A stretch of DNA of 37,556 nt from Bacillota bacterium (GTDB taxonomy: Bacteria; Bacillota; Sulfobacillia; Sulfobacillales; JAIMBI01). Below the pieces are notes generated by a model, which had not been told where the DNA came from, did not search any database, and saw only the letters and a program-made list of their open reading frames with translations. This document shows, piece after piece, positions 25,880-34,475 of the stretch. The DNA lies in assembly GCA_021820465.1 (NCBI GenBank), contig JAKADP010000018.1, positions 1 through 37,556 on the forward strand, written 5' to 3'. How positions within the stretch are numbered: the stretch's first letter is position 1; each line of letters begins with the position of its first letter. Made by a program: the position numbers and the translations under genes.

Positions 25880-25966
25880 CGGGCGGGCCACGAAGACCCG
25901 AACCGGCTGGACCACGGCTGGCGTGAGCCCTGAGGGGTGTCGAGCCGTCAGCCGCCGCCGCGGCGC

Positions 25967-26800
25967 TCACACGTCGCGGCGGTGCAGCAGATAGCTGGCC
26001 AGTACCAGGATGGCCACGGTGTACAGCGCGGCATAAATCAGAAAGGCGACGCTGGGCACGGGCCATGGGCCAAACGGCCCCAAAAAGGCTGGCGGGACTT
26101 GGGTGACGGCCCGACTGGCCACCATGTACAGCGCCCAGCGGTAGATGCCGTCTACCGGAAACACCAGTCGGGTAATGGTGCCAAAGACCGTCACCGCATG
26201 GGGCAGGGCGCGTCCCGGCAAGATCTGCATCAGGGATCCCCCCAGCAGCGCCACGAAGAAGAGCCCCATCACGGCCACACCATTGCTCAGCGGCGACAGG
26301 CCGACGGATCCACACAGCGTCACCGCGCCGATGATCCACACGAGGCCCATGAACGCGAGCCAGGCGGCCACGAGGCCGAGCGACGCTCCAGGGTATCCAA
26401 ACGTCACGTGCACCAGGAGAATCAGGCCACCCGCCAGGCACGTCGCATAGGCGCTGCCAACAATCCCAAACCCAATCCACTTGCCCGCGAGGATTTGCCA
26501 GCGGGGCACGGGGCGCGGCAGAACGGCCAGGAGCGTGCCATCGTCAATTTCCCCGCGAATCGCGCCCGCCATGGAGAAGACGCTGAACAGCGCCGTCATG
26601 AGATACGAGAAGAACATGCCCACGTACAAGACGGACACCGCCACCGCCTCAGGCGGGAGCCCGGCGGTGCCGGGGGCGTGGGCCAGCTCGGAGATGCCCC
26701 ATTCGTACAGCACGAAGAACAGGAGCGCCACCAGTGCTGCCACCAGCACCAGACGCTTGCGCAAGATTTCCACCAGGGTGGCCTGCACCACGACCGCCAT
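25967..26800 (-). CDS. ABC-2 type transporter permease
   Basis: A 277-residue membrane protein with about six helices, of the ABC-2 permease type. 'GAIRGEIDDGTLLAVLPRPVPRWQILAGKW' (about residues 80-109) is the conserved cytoplasmic loop (ExxxGT-like) of this class. The ATG at 26800 overlaps the ATPase stop (TGATG) by one base. It works with the next-upstream ATPase as a heteromeric exporter; the cargo is unknown. It is the fourth gene of the ECF cassette. Confidence 0.92.
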   Translation of the reverse strand: MAVVVQATLVEILRKRLVLVAALVALLFFVLYEWGISELAHAPGTAGLPPEAVAVSVLYVGMFFSYLMTALFSVFSMAGAIRGEIDDGTLLAVLPRPVPRWQILAGKWIGFGIVGSAYATCLAGGLILLVHVTFGYPGASLGLVAAWLAFMGLVWIIGAVTLCGSVGLSPLSNGVAVMGLFFVALLGGSLMQILPGRALPHAVTVFGTITRLVFPVDGIYRWALYMVASRAVTQVPPAFLGPFGPWPVPSVAFLIYAALYTVAILVLASYLLHRRDV

Positions 26801-27753
26801 CAGCGAGCCTCCGGGGGAGCGGCCGCACCATCCGAGGCCACCATGGTGCGAAACCACTCCTCCAGATGCGTCGTGACTGGCTCCACTTCATAGACCGCCA
26901 CGCCGTGTTCCAGCAGGGTGCGGTGCACGGCCGGCAAGTCCGGGCGGTCCACGGCCACCGTGAGGCGGAGCCCCGTGACGGTGGCGATGACGCTGTCCGG
27001 CACCAGCCGCGGCCCCAGCGCCGCGCGAGCTGCGGGCGGCAGCGCGTCGACCCCGATGTGAAACCGGGGCTCCGCGCGCATCGCGGCACTCACGGCGCCG
27101 ACGTGAAGCAGCTCCCCCTGGTTCAACAGCGCCACGCGGTCGCAGAACGTCTCCATGTCCGCCAGCAGGTGGCTGTTCAGAAACACCGTCACGCCTTCGT
27201 CCCTCAGCGCTTGCAGCAGTGCATGCACCTGGTGCCGCCCCAGCGGGTCCAGGGCCGAGGTGGGTTCGTCCAAAAACAGCAGCCGGGGCTCCCCCACCAG
27301 CGACACCGCCAATCCCAAGCGCTGCTGCATCCCTTTGCTGAACGAGCCAATCCGGTGCGCCCCGCGGCCCAACAGGCCGACGCGCTCCAACAGCGCATCG
27401 GCCGCCGCGCGGCTCCACGCGGGCCGCTTCAGCAGCGCCCGATGAAAGTTCAGCACCTCGTAGGGCGACAGCCAGGCGGGGTAGCGAAACAGCTCGGGCA
27501 GGTACCCGAGCTGTTGGCGCACCGCCGGATCCTCTAGCGGCTGACCCAGGATCCGCGCCTGGCCTGCCGTGGGGCGGATGAGCCCCACCAGCATTTTGAC
27601 GAAGCTGCTTTTGCCGGCGCCGTTGGGCCCCAAGAGGCCGAAAATTTCGCCGGCGCGGACGGTCAGACTGACATCGTGGACAGCCACCCGCGGCCCGTAG
27701 TGCTTGGACAGCGACAAGGTGTGCACCGCGCTCGCGCGGCTCGCGCGGCTCAC
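26800..27753 (-). CDS. ABC transporter ATP-binding protein
   Basis: A 317-residue ATPase. Walker A 'GPNGAGKSS' at about residue 40, the signature variant 'FSKGMQQRLGLA' at about residue 135, and Walker B 'LLFLDEPTSALDP' at about residue 155 are all intact. An extra C-terminal domain after residue 220 is typical of ABC-2 exporters. The GTG at 27753 overlaps the anti-sigma stop (GTGA). Another GTG is at 27726. It couples ATP hydrolysis to transport through the permease downstream. Confidence 0.95.
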   Translation of the reverse strand: MSRASRASAVHTLSLSKHYGPRVAVHDVSLTVRAGEIFGLLGPNGAGKSSFVKMLVGLIRPTAGQARILGQPLEDPAVRQQLGYLPELFRYPAWLSPYEVLNFHRALLKRPAWSRAAADALLERVGLLGRGAHRIGSFSKGMQQRLGLAVSLVGEPRLLFLDEPTSALDPLGRHQVHALLQALRDEGVTVFLNSHLLADMETFCDRVALLNQGELLHVGAVSAAMRAEPRFHIGVDALPPAARAALGPRLVPDSVIATVTGLRLTVAVDRPDLPAVHRTLLEHGVAVYEVEPVTTHLEEWFRTMVASDGAAAPPEAR

Positions 27754-28811
27754 TGATAGATGCGGGTCGCCCAGTTCACAAACTGGACCGCACTCATGCC
27801 GCCGGAGCCGGCCCGGTACAGCGCGACCAGCGTCTTGCCGTGCAGGTACAGCAGCACCCAGCCCTTCGGAGTCTTTTCGGCGACGGCGCGATGCCCCTGG
27901 AACGACACGCCCTGGCTGGCGCCGCCCACGGGAACCAGCGCCGTGGCGCCCGGCGTCGGCATAGCCGCCAGCGCTTGCGATACCGAGGCCGGCAGGAACG
28001 GCAGCCCCTGCACCGCCGACCACACCTGCCGCGTGCTCACCCCGCCCGGCACCACGAGCGTCGGCACCTGGGATTCCACCACGGCCACCCCCGCCGCATT
28101 CGTGCCGGCCGCACCGGTCCACAGCGCCCGCGGCGGCACCTGCACCGTAAACGGCACCCCCGACAGCGCCGCCGGGAAAAGATGGCTGCCCCCCTCATCG
28201 AGGATGAGGGCGTTGAGCGCCTGCACGTGCAACTCGACCGTCACATGCCCACCCGTGCCCACAAGCGCTGTGGCGGGCATCGCGAGGCCAGCGGGCCACA
28301 TGTTGGGCAGACCCGTGGCCTGGGTCACCGCCCCGGCCGGGAGCGCCTCAGGCTTCTTGCGCAGCCCCGACTCGCTGACGCTCCCGTACCGCGCAAGCGA
28401 CGCGTGGCCGTGGCGCGTGACCTGCTGAAGCATGGTCTCCATCTCGCTCCTCGTCACCGATACCGCCTGCAGGTGGCTCACCGTGTAGGTGTGCGCCACG
28501 CTGGCCATCGCGGACCGAGCATTGGGGGACAGGGCCACCACCGCCAGCAGCACGGCGGCCGCCGCTGCGCCCAGCGCCCTGCGGGCTTGAGGGCGGGAGA
28601 TTCGCCAGCCGGCCGCCGCCGGGGCGCCCCCCATCGGGTCGACCGCTGCCAGCCGACCCGCCAAGTCCTTCAACTGCGCCCGACACCCCGCGCAGGCCGC
28701 GAGGTGGCGCTCCGCCGCCTCCGTCTGGAGCGGCGTGAGCTCATCATCCCAGTACGCCATCCACATTGAGGCCTCGGGACAGCCACCACCACTTGTCCTC
28801 ATCACGCTCAC
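27750..28811 (-). CDS. Membrane anti-sigma factor with zinc-finger motif
   Basis: About 353 residues. The N-terminal domain has the ASD/zf-HC2 signature H-x3-C-x2-C in 'HLAACAGC' (about residues 36-43) that binds sigma. One transmembrane helix ('AAAAAVLLAVVAL', about residues 75-90) leads to a large extracytoplasmic part with beta-rich segments ('GVPFTVQVPPRALW', 'GWVLLYLHGKTLVALY'), reminiscent of DUF4367-type sensor domains. GTG 28811 overlaps the sigma stop codon (GTGA) with GGGG at eight bases. It holds the ECF sigma inactive until an envelope signal arrives (family knowledge; the signal is unknown). Confidence 0.85.
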   Translation of the reverse strand: MSVMRTSGGGCPEASMWMAYWDDELTPLQTEAAERHLAACAGCRAQLKDLAGRLAAVDPMGGAPAAAGWRISRPQARRALGAAAAAVLLAVVALSPNARSAMASVAHTYTVSHLQAVSVTRSEMETMLQQVTRHGHASLARYGSVSESGLRKKPEALPAGAVTQATGLPNMWPAGLAMPATALVGTGGHVTVELHVQALNALILDEGGSHLFPAALSGVPFTVQVPPRALWTGAAGTNAAGVAVVESQVPTLVVPGGVSTRQVWSAVQGLPFLPASVSQALAAMPTPGATALVPVGGASQGVSFQGHRAVAEKTPKGWVLLYLHGKTLVALYRAGSGGMSAVQFVNWATRIYQ

Positions 28812-29341
28812 GGCCGATGCCCCCTTTCTCCCTGGCGGTCCCCCTTCGGGAGGTGGTCCGACGTATCCGCCACGTATCCGCGAACCTTGTGCACCGCCCG
28901 CCACAGCACCACGCCCACCTGTCCGGCGGGAATGCCCAGCCGCGCTCCAATGTCTCGATAGGGGAACCCGGCCGCCCGCATCCACAGCGCCTGGCGATCC
29001 CGCTCGGGCAGCTTCTCCAGCGCCCCCTGCACCTCCTGCCAGGCCTCGCCGCGGAGTGCCTGGGCTTCGGGGCCCAATTCGGGAGCGACGGCCCCGGCCG
29101 CGTCTCCCACGCCGGGCCCTTGGCCACCGCGGCGCCACCAGTCGGTGGCGAGCCGGGCCAGAATCACCCGCAGGTACGGCACCATGTGGGCGGGCTCTCG
29201 GGGAGGCGTGTGCCAGAGGCGCACGAACGCCTCCTGGGCCAAGTCTTCGGCCGCATCCTCGCCCACCAGCCAGCGGGCGCGCCGCACCAAGGCGTCGAAC
29301 TGGTCGCGGTACAGCCGATCGACCGACCGCCGCCAAGCCAA
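28808..29341 (-). CDS. ECF-family RNA polymerase sigma factor
   Basis: A 177-residue group IV sigma factor. Region 2 is visible in 'FDALVRRARWLVGEDAAEDLAQEAFVRLWH' (residues 15-45), and region 4 in 'LPERDRQALWMRAAGFPYRDIGARLGIPAGQVGVVLWRAVHKVRG' (about residues 112-156). The start codon is TTG; GAGG lies 11 bases upstream. A matching ECF promoter lies 45 bases before it. It heads the overlapping sigma/anti-sigma/ABC/ABC cassette, so it most probably activates its own operon. Confidence 0.93.
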   Translation of the reverse strand: MAWRRSVDRLYRDQFDALVRRARWLVGEDAAEDLAQEAFVRLWHTPPREPAHMVPYLRVILARLATDWWRRGGQGPGVGDAAGAVAPELGPEAQALRGEAWQEVQGALEKLPERDRQALWMRAAGFPYRDIGARLGIPAGQVGVVLWRAVHKVRGYVADTSDHLPKGDRQGERGHRP

Positions 29342-29392
29342 AATGGCCCCCGCCTCGTCGCTTGGGCGCGTGCCCCCACCCCCTTATCCGCA

Positions 29393-29420
29393 TAGACGCC
29401 GACGGACCCGCTTTGTTACC
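29393..29420 (-). promoter_or_regulatory. ECF-type promoter of the sigma cassette
   Basis: On the minus strand GGTAAC (29420-29415) and CGTCTA (29398-29393) are separated by exactly 16 bases. This is the classic bipartite ECF promoter (-35 with AAC, -10 with CGTC). Transcription would start about 45 bases before the sigma start codon, consistent with autoregulation. Confidence 0.8.
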
Positions 29421-29436
29421 GCCCACGGCCAGATTT

Positions 29437-30651
29437 TCAGCGGCGGATGTGAATCGGCAGGATCCGATATCCGCGAAAGGCCGTGTTGGGCCGCCGCACG
29501 GATCCGCCGGCCACCGTCGCCCCGGCCCACCGCCGGGTGAGCGCCGCGAACGCCAGGCGCCCCTCGAGCCGCGCCAGCGGCGCACCGAGGCAAAAGTGAA
29601 TGCCGCGGCCAAATGCCAGGTGGCGGTTGGGCGTGCGCCCGATGTCGAAGCGGTCCGGGTCGGCAAACGCCTCCCCGTCGCGATTGGCCGAGCCAATCAC
29701 CACGGCCACCGACGCCCCCTCGCCGATCGCCACGCCGGCCACATCGGTCGCCGCGACGGTCCAGCGGAACGTGGCCCGCTGGACCGGGGCATCGTAGCGC
29801 AGCATCTCCTCGACCGCACCTTCCGCCAAGCTCGGCGTGGCGCGCAGCCGCTCCCACGCGTCGGGGTGCTCCACCAGCGCCGCCAGGCCGTTGCCCAACA
29901 GGTTGACGGTCGTCTCATGGCCGGCCACCAGCAGCAGGGTCAGCATGCCCAACAGCTCGCCCTCGTCCAGCCGGTCCTCCTCGTCGTGCACCTGCAGCAG
30001 CAGGCTGGTCAGGTCCTCGGTGGGCCGAAGCCGCCGCTCGGCCATCATATCCCGAAAGTACTGGGCGATGCCGGCTTCCGCCGCCAGCGCCGCCTCATAG
30101 CCTCCCTCGCTCTGGTGGGTGGCATCGCTGGCGCCGATCAGGTCGGCGCTCCACCGGCGAAAGGCGGGCCGGTCCTGCGGAGGCACCCCCAACAGCTCGG
30201 CAATCACCGTGACGGGCAGCGGCATCGCAAACTCCGCCATGAAGTCTCCGCTGCCCTCCCGATCCATTCCGTCCAAGAGCTCCTCCACCAGCGCCTCAAT
30301 GCGCGGCGCCAGCCGCTCGATGGTGCGGGGCGTAAACGACCGATTGACCAGGTTGCGCAGCCGCGTGTGGGCGGGCGGGTCGCGAAACAGCATCGAGCGG
30401 TCGATGGGTGTGGCCTCCTCGGGCTGGAACCGCTTCACGATGTCCTTGGAGAATCGGCTGTCCCGCAGCGCTTCGGCGCACGTGGCGTAGTCCGTGATCC
30501 ACCACTGCCCCCCGTCCTCCGACCACGGCACCCACGCCACAGGCGCCTCCTCGCGCAGTCTCCGATACACGGGATACGGCGACGTGATGAACTCTTCGCC
30601 CTGGAGCTGCGCGAGCAGCGCCGGACTCAGCGTCGATGCGGCCACGGGCAT
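29437..30651 (-). CDS. Cytochrome P450
   Basis: A 404-residue bacterial class I P450 (soluble, no anchor). The I-helix oxygen-binding motif '[12 protein letters not shown]' (about residue 240), the ExxR pair in '[11 protein letters not shown]' and the haem-cysteine loop '[15 protein letters not shown]' (about residue 350) are all intact. The overall pattern resembles CYP107-like enzymes that oxidise macrolides, steroids or fatty acids; the substrate is unknown. A ferredoxin partner is not adjacent. ATG 30651 directly follows a G-run, so GTG 30645 (six bases after it) may be the real start. It lies 95 bases upstream of the ECF sigma gene on the same strand. Confidence 0.95.
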   Translation of the reverse strand: MPVAASTLSPALLAQLQGEEFITSPYPVYRRLREEAPVAWVPWSEDGGQWWITDYATCAEALRDSRFSKDIVKRFQPEEATPIDRSMLFRDPPAHTRLRNLVNRSFTPRTIERLAPRIEALVEELLDGMDREGSGDFMAEFAMPLPVTVIAELLGVPPQDRPAFRRWSADLIGASDATHQSEGGYEAALAAEAGIAQYFRDMMAERRLRPTEDLTSLLLQVHDEEDRLDEGELLGMLTLLLVAGHETTVNLLGNGLAALVEHPDAWERLRATPSLAEGAVEEMLRYDAPVQRATFRWTVAATDVAGVAIGEGASVAVVIGSANRDGEAFADPDRFDIGRTPNRHLAFGRGIHFCLGAPLARLEGRLAFAALTRRWAGATVAGGSVRRPNTAFRGYRILPIHIRR

Positions 30652-30929
30652 CCCCCCCTGCTGCCCTCAGTGTAACGCCACCAGCCAAAGCGACGCGTCG
30701 GATCGCAGCCCAACGCGCACATAAAATGGGCGGAGCCCACGCTGCCTGATACTGTCCCCCGCGCGGCCTGTGGCGCGGCGCCAGCGGAGCCAGCCCGTTC
30801 AGCTCTCTGCGGGCATGCGTGGCAGGGACGGCACGCAAGCGGGCACCTGGTTCGGTCCGCGCCGGCGCCGCCGGCACTCCTGCCCGCCCTCCCCACGCCC
30901 GGCGCGATTCCTGTTGCTCCCTGCTTTGA

Positions 30930-30935
30930 TATGCT
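30930..30935 (+). promoter_or_regulatory. -10 box of the O-antigen ligase gene, leaderless start predicted
   Basis: TATGCT ends six bases before the ATG at 30942. No Shine-Dalgarno is present, so the message would begin at the start codon. The -35 region is not recognisable. Confidence 0.5.
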
Positions 30936-30941
30936 AGCGGC

Positions 30942-32312
30942 ATGACAAACACGGGCATGCCCACCTCGCCCATGGGCCAGCGCCTCAGCACCGCGGCGCA
31001 CGTGGTGCTGTGGATCTTTCTCACCAGCGCGCTGTTCGAGGGATATCTGTTCATCCCCGGCCTGCCAGGCCAGTCCCTCGTGAGCGTGCTGGAGAAGGTG
31101 GTGGCGATCCCCCTCCCCTTAGCCGCCCTCTACTTCTGGTGGCGGCTTCGCCCCGCCGGGCAGTGGGTGGTGGGCATCTACACCGCCTGGCTGGTGTGGG
31201 TGCTGATTTCGTATCTGGTGCACGCGCCCCACGACAGCCTCACCCAGTACTACACGGAAACCCAGATTGGCGGCTGGCTCCTTTTGGTGGCGGCTTGGGT
31301 GCTGGCGCGCCACCCGCTGTACATTCGGCGGTTCTGGCAAATTGGCCTGCCGGTGGCCTGGGTGGCCACCATCGTGATTGGGTTCTGGGAGATGCACACC
31401 GGGCATCACCTGGGGCCGTCGTCCGTGGCAGGGCGCCCCATTCCCTCGGTGTTTTACTTCAATCCCAACGACCTCGGCACCGCGCTGGGCCTGCTGCTGC
31501 CGTTGGTGTGGTTTTGGCCGACCGCGTTTCGGCGGCCCGCGCTGCGGCGCTGGGCCGTGCCGGCCGCCGCGCTCGTGACCCTCCTGCTGTTTTACATCCT
31601 CCTGAAGACGGGGTCCCGCGGCGGCGAGGTAGCCGTGCTGGTGGACCTACTGGCCCTGCCGTTCGTGCTGACCGCCGGCGCCCGCCGGTGGGCTGTCGCG
31701 GGGCTGGCCGCCCTCGTCGCCGTCATGGCCGCCCTCATTGTGTGGGCCCGCCACCAGGGACCGGCCAGCCATCTGCCGCTGGCGCTCTCCAAGCTGGCGC
31801 GGCTCCCGGACTTGGTGACAGGCCTGACACACATCCAGACCAATCTGCCCGCAGGGGTCGCTCCGGGTTCGATGACGATTCGCTGGGCCCTGTACCGCAG
31901 CGGCTTCTGGGCCTTGGAGCAGAACCCCTGGGGACTCGGACCGCGTGGCGCCATGCGGTGGTACGTGTATTGGGTCCACCACCACAGCCCCTACAACACG
32001 TATGGCATTGTGGACGCGCACAACCTTTGGCTCGAAGTCGCGGTCAACTACGGATGGCTCGGGTTTGCCCTGTTTGTCGGCGGCTACGTCTGGATCGCGC
32101 TGGCCGCACGCCGCGCAGCGCTGAGGGCGCCCACGCCCCTCGCGCGCGGGCTTGGGGCCGCGGTGTTCGCGGGGCTGGCGGGCTTAGTCGTGGGCGCCCT
32201 GTCCCCCTCCAGCGTCATGATCGGGTTCCTGGTCATGTGGGTCGTGCTGGGGCTGGGCTTGGCGGCTTGGCGCCTGGCGGAGCCGGATGGCGGAGCCTCC
32301 GCTCCTGGATAA
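30942..32312 (+). CDS. O-antigen ligase/polymerase family membrane protein
   Basis: A 456-residue polytopic protein with about 12 hydrophobic helices, of the Wzy/WaaL (O-antigen ligase-like) family. The characteristic large outside loop holds the tryptophan/histidine-rich 'MRWYVYWVHHHSPYNTY' and the motif 'AHNLWLEVAVNYGWLGF' (H-N-x..E..x-x-G-W-x-G). These proteins link or polymerise lipid-linked glycans on the outer face. The GT4 and guanylate kinase-like genes are 12 kb away, so no surface-glycan cluster is evident. It is co-transcribed with the TauE/SafE gene 21 bases downstream. Confidence 0.9.
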   Translation: MTNTGMPTSPMGQRLSTAAHVVLWIFLTSALFEGYLFIPGLPGQSLVSVLEKVVAIPLPLAALYFWWRLRPAGQWVVGIYTAWLVWVLISYLVHAPHDSLTQYYTETQIGGWLLLVAAWVLARHPLYIRRFWQIGLPVAWVATIVIGFWEMHTGHHLGPSSVAGRPIPSVFYFNPNDLGTALGLLLPLVWFWPTAFRRPALRRWAVPAAALVTLLLFYILLKTGSRGGEVAVLVDLLALPFVLTAGARRWAVAGLAALVAVMAALIVWARHQGPASHLPLALSKLARLPDLVTGLTHIQTNLPAGVAPGSMTIRWALYRSGFWALEQNPWGLGPRGAMRWYVYWVHHHSPYNTYGIVDAHNLWLEVAVNYGWLGFALFVGGYVWIALAARRAALRAPTPLARGLGAAVFAGLAGLVVGALSPSSVMIGFLVMWVVLGLGLAAWRLAEPDGGASAPG

Positions 32313-32333
32313 GCCTCTGTGGGAGTTGGTGCC

Positions 32334-33086
32334 ATGATGGCCATCTACTTGGCCATGGGCATCTTCTCCGGGGTGGTCGTGGGTGGCGCCTTCGTGGGGG
32401 GGAGCCTCCTGCTGACGAGCCTCCTGCTGTTTGTGCCAGGCCTGCTGGGGCAGCCGCCGCTGTCCTTCCTCACCATTTCGGAAATCGTTGGGGCCCAAAC
32501 GGTGGTCGCCGCCGGCGTCGGCATGTGGGGACATCGGGACGCCATCGTCGGCGCGGTGCTCCGGCGCTTGCTCCTGCCCGCGGCACTGCTGTCCGCGGCC
32601 GGTGCGCTGCTGGCCCCCCGCCTCCCGCGCCCCGTGATTTTGCTGGTGCTGGAAGCCGTCATCATCGTGTCGCTTGACCGGCTGGCGCGCCCGCGCGCCC
32701 CCGCCCCGGTCGGGTCGGCCGGCGCCGGCAGCCCCACGCTAGCCATCACCGGCGCGGCGGTGGGATTCCTCGGGGGCCTCTACGGCATCGGCGGCGGCTT
32801 CCTGCTGGTGCCCGCGCTGCTGCTGGCGGGCCTGCCCGTGCGCGCCGCCGTCGGCACGGCGCTCGGGGCCGGCGTGATCATCGCGCTCACGGGGCTCGCG
32901 GTAAAACTGCCGGCCTCCCACGCGGCCCCGCTGCCCCTGGTCCTGGCGGCGGCCGTGGTGGCGGGCTCGGCGCTGGGGGCAGCCGCCGGCGCCTGGCTGG
33001 CCCGCCGCGTGCCCCCCGAGAGAATGCGCCAGGCGGTGATGGGCCTCCTGGTGCTGGTGGCGCTGCGGGTCGGCCAGAGCCTCTAG
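32334..33086 (+). CDS. TauE/SafE-family sulfite exporter-like protein
   Basis: A 250-residue membrane protein with about eight helices in two repeated halves. The second half begins with 'GFLGGLYGIGGGFLLVPALL' (about residues 148-167), the hallmark of the TauE/SafE/YfcA family. These export organic or inorganic anions such as sulfite or sulfoacetate. I start at ATG 32334, which has GGGAG eight bases upstream; a GTG at 32319 is in frame. It ends 24 bases before the transposase scar. Confidence 0.92.
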   Translation: MMAIYLAMGIFSGVVVGGAFVGGSLLLTSLLLFVPGLLGQPPLSFLTISEIVGAQTVVAAGVGMWGHRDAIVGAVLRRLLLPAALLSAAGALLAPRLPRPVILLVLEAVIIVSLDRLARPRAPAPVGSAGAGSPTLAITGAAVGFLGGLYGIGGGFLLVPALLLAGLPVRAAVGTALGAGVIIALTGLAVKLPASHAAPLPLVLAAAVVAGSALGAAAGAWLARRVPPERMRQAVMGLLVLVALRVGQSL

Positions 33087-33110
33087 AACCGTTCCGTCAG
33101 ACTTGCTCGT

Positions 33111-33652
33111 TCATTTTCCAAGCTGAACGAAGCTGCCTTCCTGCTTCATCGAGGCCGGTTTCGCTCGGACCTGTCGACCCGAGCCAGCGCCTTCCTCTCC
33201 ACAGGCTGATGCCGTGGAACTCACGGCCATGTTCTTGAGATTCACCGCCGCATTCACATCGCGGTCGTGGACCAGGCCGCAGGTCGGGCATGTCCATTGG
33301 CGCACCGACAGGGGCAACGCGTCCCGCTTGTGCCCGCACGCCGCGCACGTCTTGCTGCTGGCGTAGAAGCGATCCGCCACCACGACCTGCCCGCCGCGCA
33401 TCGCGGCCTTATAGACCAACTGCCGCCGGAACTCGTAGAAGCCCCTCGCGTGCCAGATGGCGGTTCTTCACCATGCCGCGCACATTCAGGTCCTCGATGC
33501 CGATGGTGTGGAACCGGCGCGTGAGGTCTGTCGTGAGTTTGTGCAGGGAATCCGAGCGGATCGTGGCGATGCGGGCGTGTAGCTGCGCCAGTTTGGCGCG
33601 GGCCTTGCTCAAGTATCGGCCCGACTTAGCGGACCGCTTCCCGAGTCTGCCC
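33111..33652 (-). pseudogene. tnpB: TnpB (IS200/IS605-type OrfB) remnant
   Basis: The C-terminal half of an RNA-guided TnpB-like nuclease in two frames. The upstream part (to about 33448) carries the basic helix 'KARAKLAQLHARIATIR' and RuvC-II 'IGIEDLNVRGMVKNRHLAR'. The other frame continues with 'GFYEFRRQLVYKA', the four-cysteine zinc ribbon ('CAACGH' and 'CPTCG') and RuvC-III 'HDRDVNAAVN'. The frame break at about 33440-33448 looks like a small deletion after 'HLAR'. The N-terminal half with the first catalytic Asp is missing. A RuvC-dead, broken copy cannot transpose itself. Confidence 0.9.
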
Positions 33653-33895
33653 GCGGCGCGCCGGTGGTTGCGGCACTTTTTCCACTGGTACCACACGGAG
33701 CATCGGCACAGCGGGCTGGGGTGGCTGACGCCGGCGGTCGTCCATCGGGGCGAGGGGCCGGCGGTCCGGCAACACCGGGCCGCCGTCCTGGCGGCGGCCT
33801 ACGCCCGCCACTCGGAACGGTATGGGGCCGGCCCGCCCCAGCCCCCGGCCTTGCTCGACCACGTGGCCATCAATCCCCCCGAGGATCCCCCGTAA
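33653..33895 (+). pseudogene. C-terminal fragment of an IS3-type transposase (rve)
   Basis: The last 80 codons of an integrase-core transposase. 'WLRHFFHWYHTEHRHSGLG' and 'LTPAVVHRGEG', ending in 'VAINPPEDPP', match the family's C-terminus, and the stop TAA is intact. Everything upstream, including the catalytic DDE domain, is replaced by the opposite-strand TnpB remnant. The junction is near 33645-33655. Confidence 0.8.
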
Positions 33896-34157
33896 ACAAG
33901 GACCGTCGCTTTCTTGTGCTGACTTGTCCCGCAGGGCTTGACACCTACCGTGGCGTCCAAGCGTCTAGGCTCCAAGTCCCGAGCGTCTGATGAGCGCGGC
34001 GCCGTTGGTAAGGCGAGGGTGCATGCTTGCAACACGGGTGAAGCGCGATCGCCGTGGGTCGAGATTCCTAGCATTTCCGGTCTGCGCTACCGCCCGCACC
34101 GTTTCTGGGATGGCCAGCGGGTCCGTGCCCTTAGAAGGGGTGCGGCGGTCCACGCCC
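33896..34157. other. Intergenic sequence after the IS fragment
   Basis: No gene. The motif TTGACACCTACCG at 33938-33950 looks like a terminal repeat of an IS3-type element of the preceding fragment (inference). The right part holds the toxin 3' repeat described separately. Confidence 0.4.
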
Positions 34158-34162
34158 TTAGA
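34120..34162. repeat. Two-copy direct repeat at the toxin stop codon
   Basis: GGTCCGTGCCCTTAGA (34120-34135) and GGTCCACGCCCTTAGA (34147-34162) match at 14 of 16 bases with a 27-base offset. The second copy contains the toxin stop codon on the minus strand, so the 3' end of that gene appears tandemly duplicated. Confidence 0.65.
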
Positions 34163-34475
34163 GAGGCTGTTGTTGTGGGTGGCGAATTCGTGCGACTTCG
34201 ATACTATCGTCCGGGCCAGCAAGGACATACACTGCGAAGCGCTTAGACCGGACCGTTACTCCACACCGTTTGATGGGTACAACCTCGCCGCGCACTACAA
34301 TCACCGGGTAGGGCAATGCCGTATATCCGGGAAAACCTGAGAGCTTTCGGACAATCGCTGCACCAATCTCATCCCTCAGCGGGGCGGCTGGCGGCTCCAG
34401 AGACGCCCGCCACCGGTCGTGCGCCCGGAGGTCCTCCAACGCTGTGGCGCGGAAGATGACGGCCGGCGGCTTCAC
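34158..34475 (-). CDS. ParE/RelE-like toxin, type II toxin-antitoxin system
   Basis: A 105-residue basic protein. The N-terminal strand and helices 'AVIFRATALEDLRAHDRWRA' and the C-terminal strand 'IEVARIRHPQQQ' have the ParE/RelE-fold pattern (F-R-x-A-x-x-D-L near the start, V-x-R-I-R-H at the end). ParE-like members poison gyrase and RelE-like members cut mRNA; the class cannot be set here. GTG 34475 overlaps the antitoxin stop (GTGA). It is intact, which is notable given its ruined neighbours. Confidence 0.75.
   Translation of the reverse strand: MKPPAVIFRATALEDLRAHDRWRASLEPPAAPLRDEIGAAIVRKLSGFPGYTALPYPVIVVRGEVVPIKRCGVTVRSKRFAVYVLAGPDDSIEVARIRHPQQQPL

Noticed and set aside
33938-34340. 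Small plus-strand frames of about 100 codons over the toxin region
   Set aside because: They overlap the toxin gene antisense and lack ribosome binding sites and recognisable domains.
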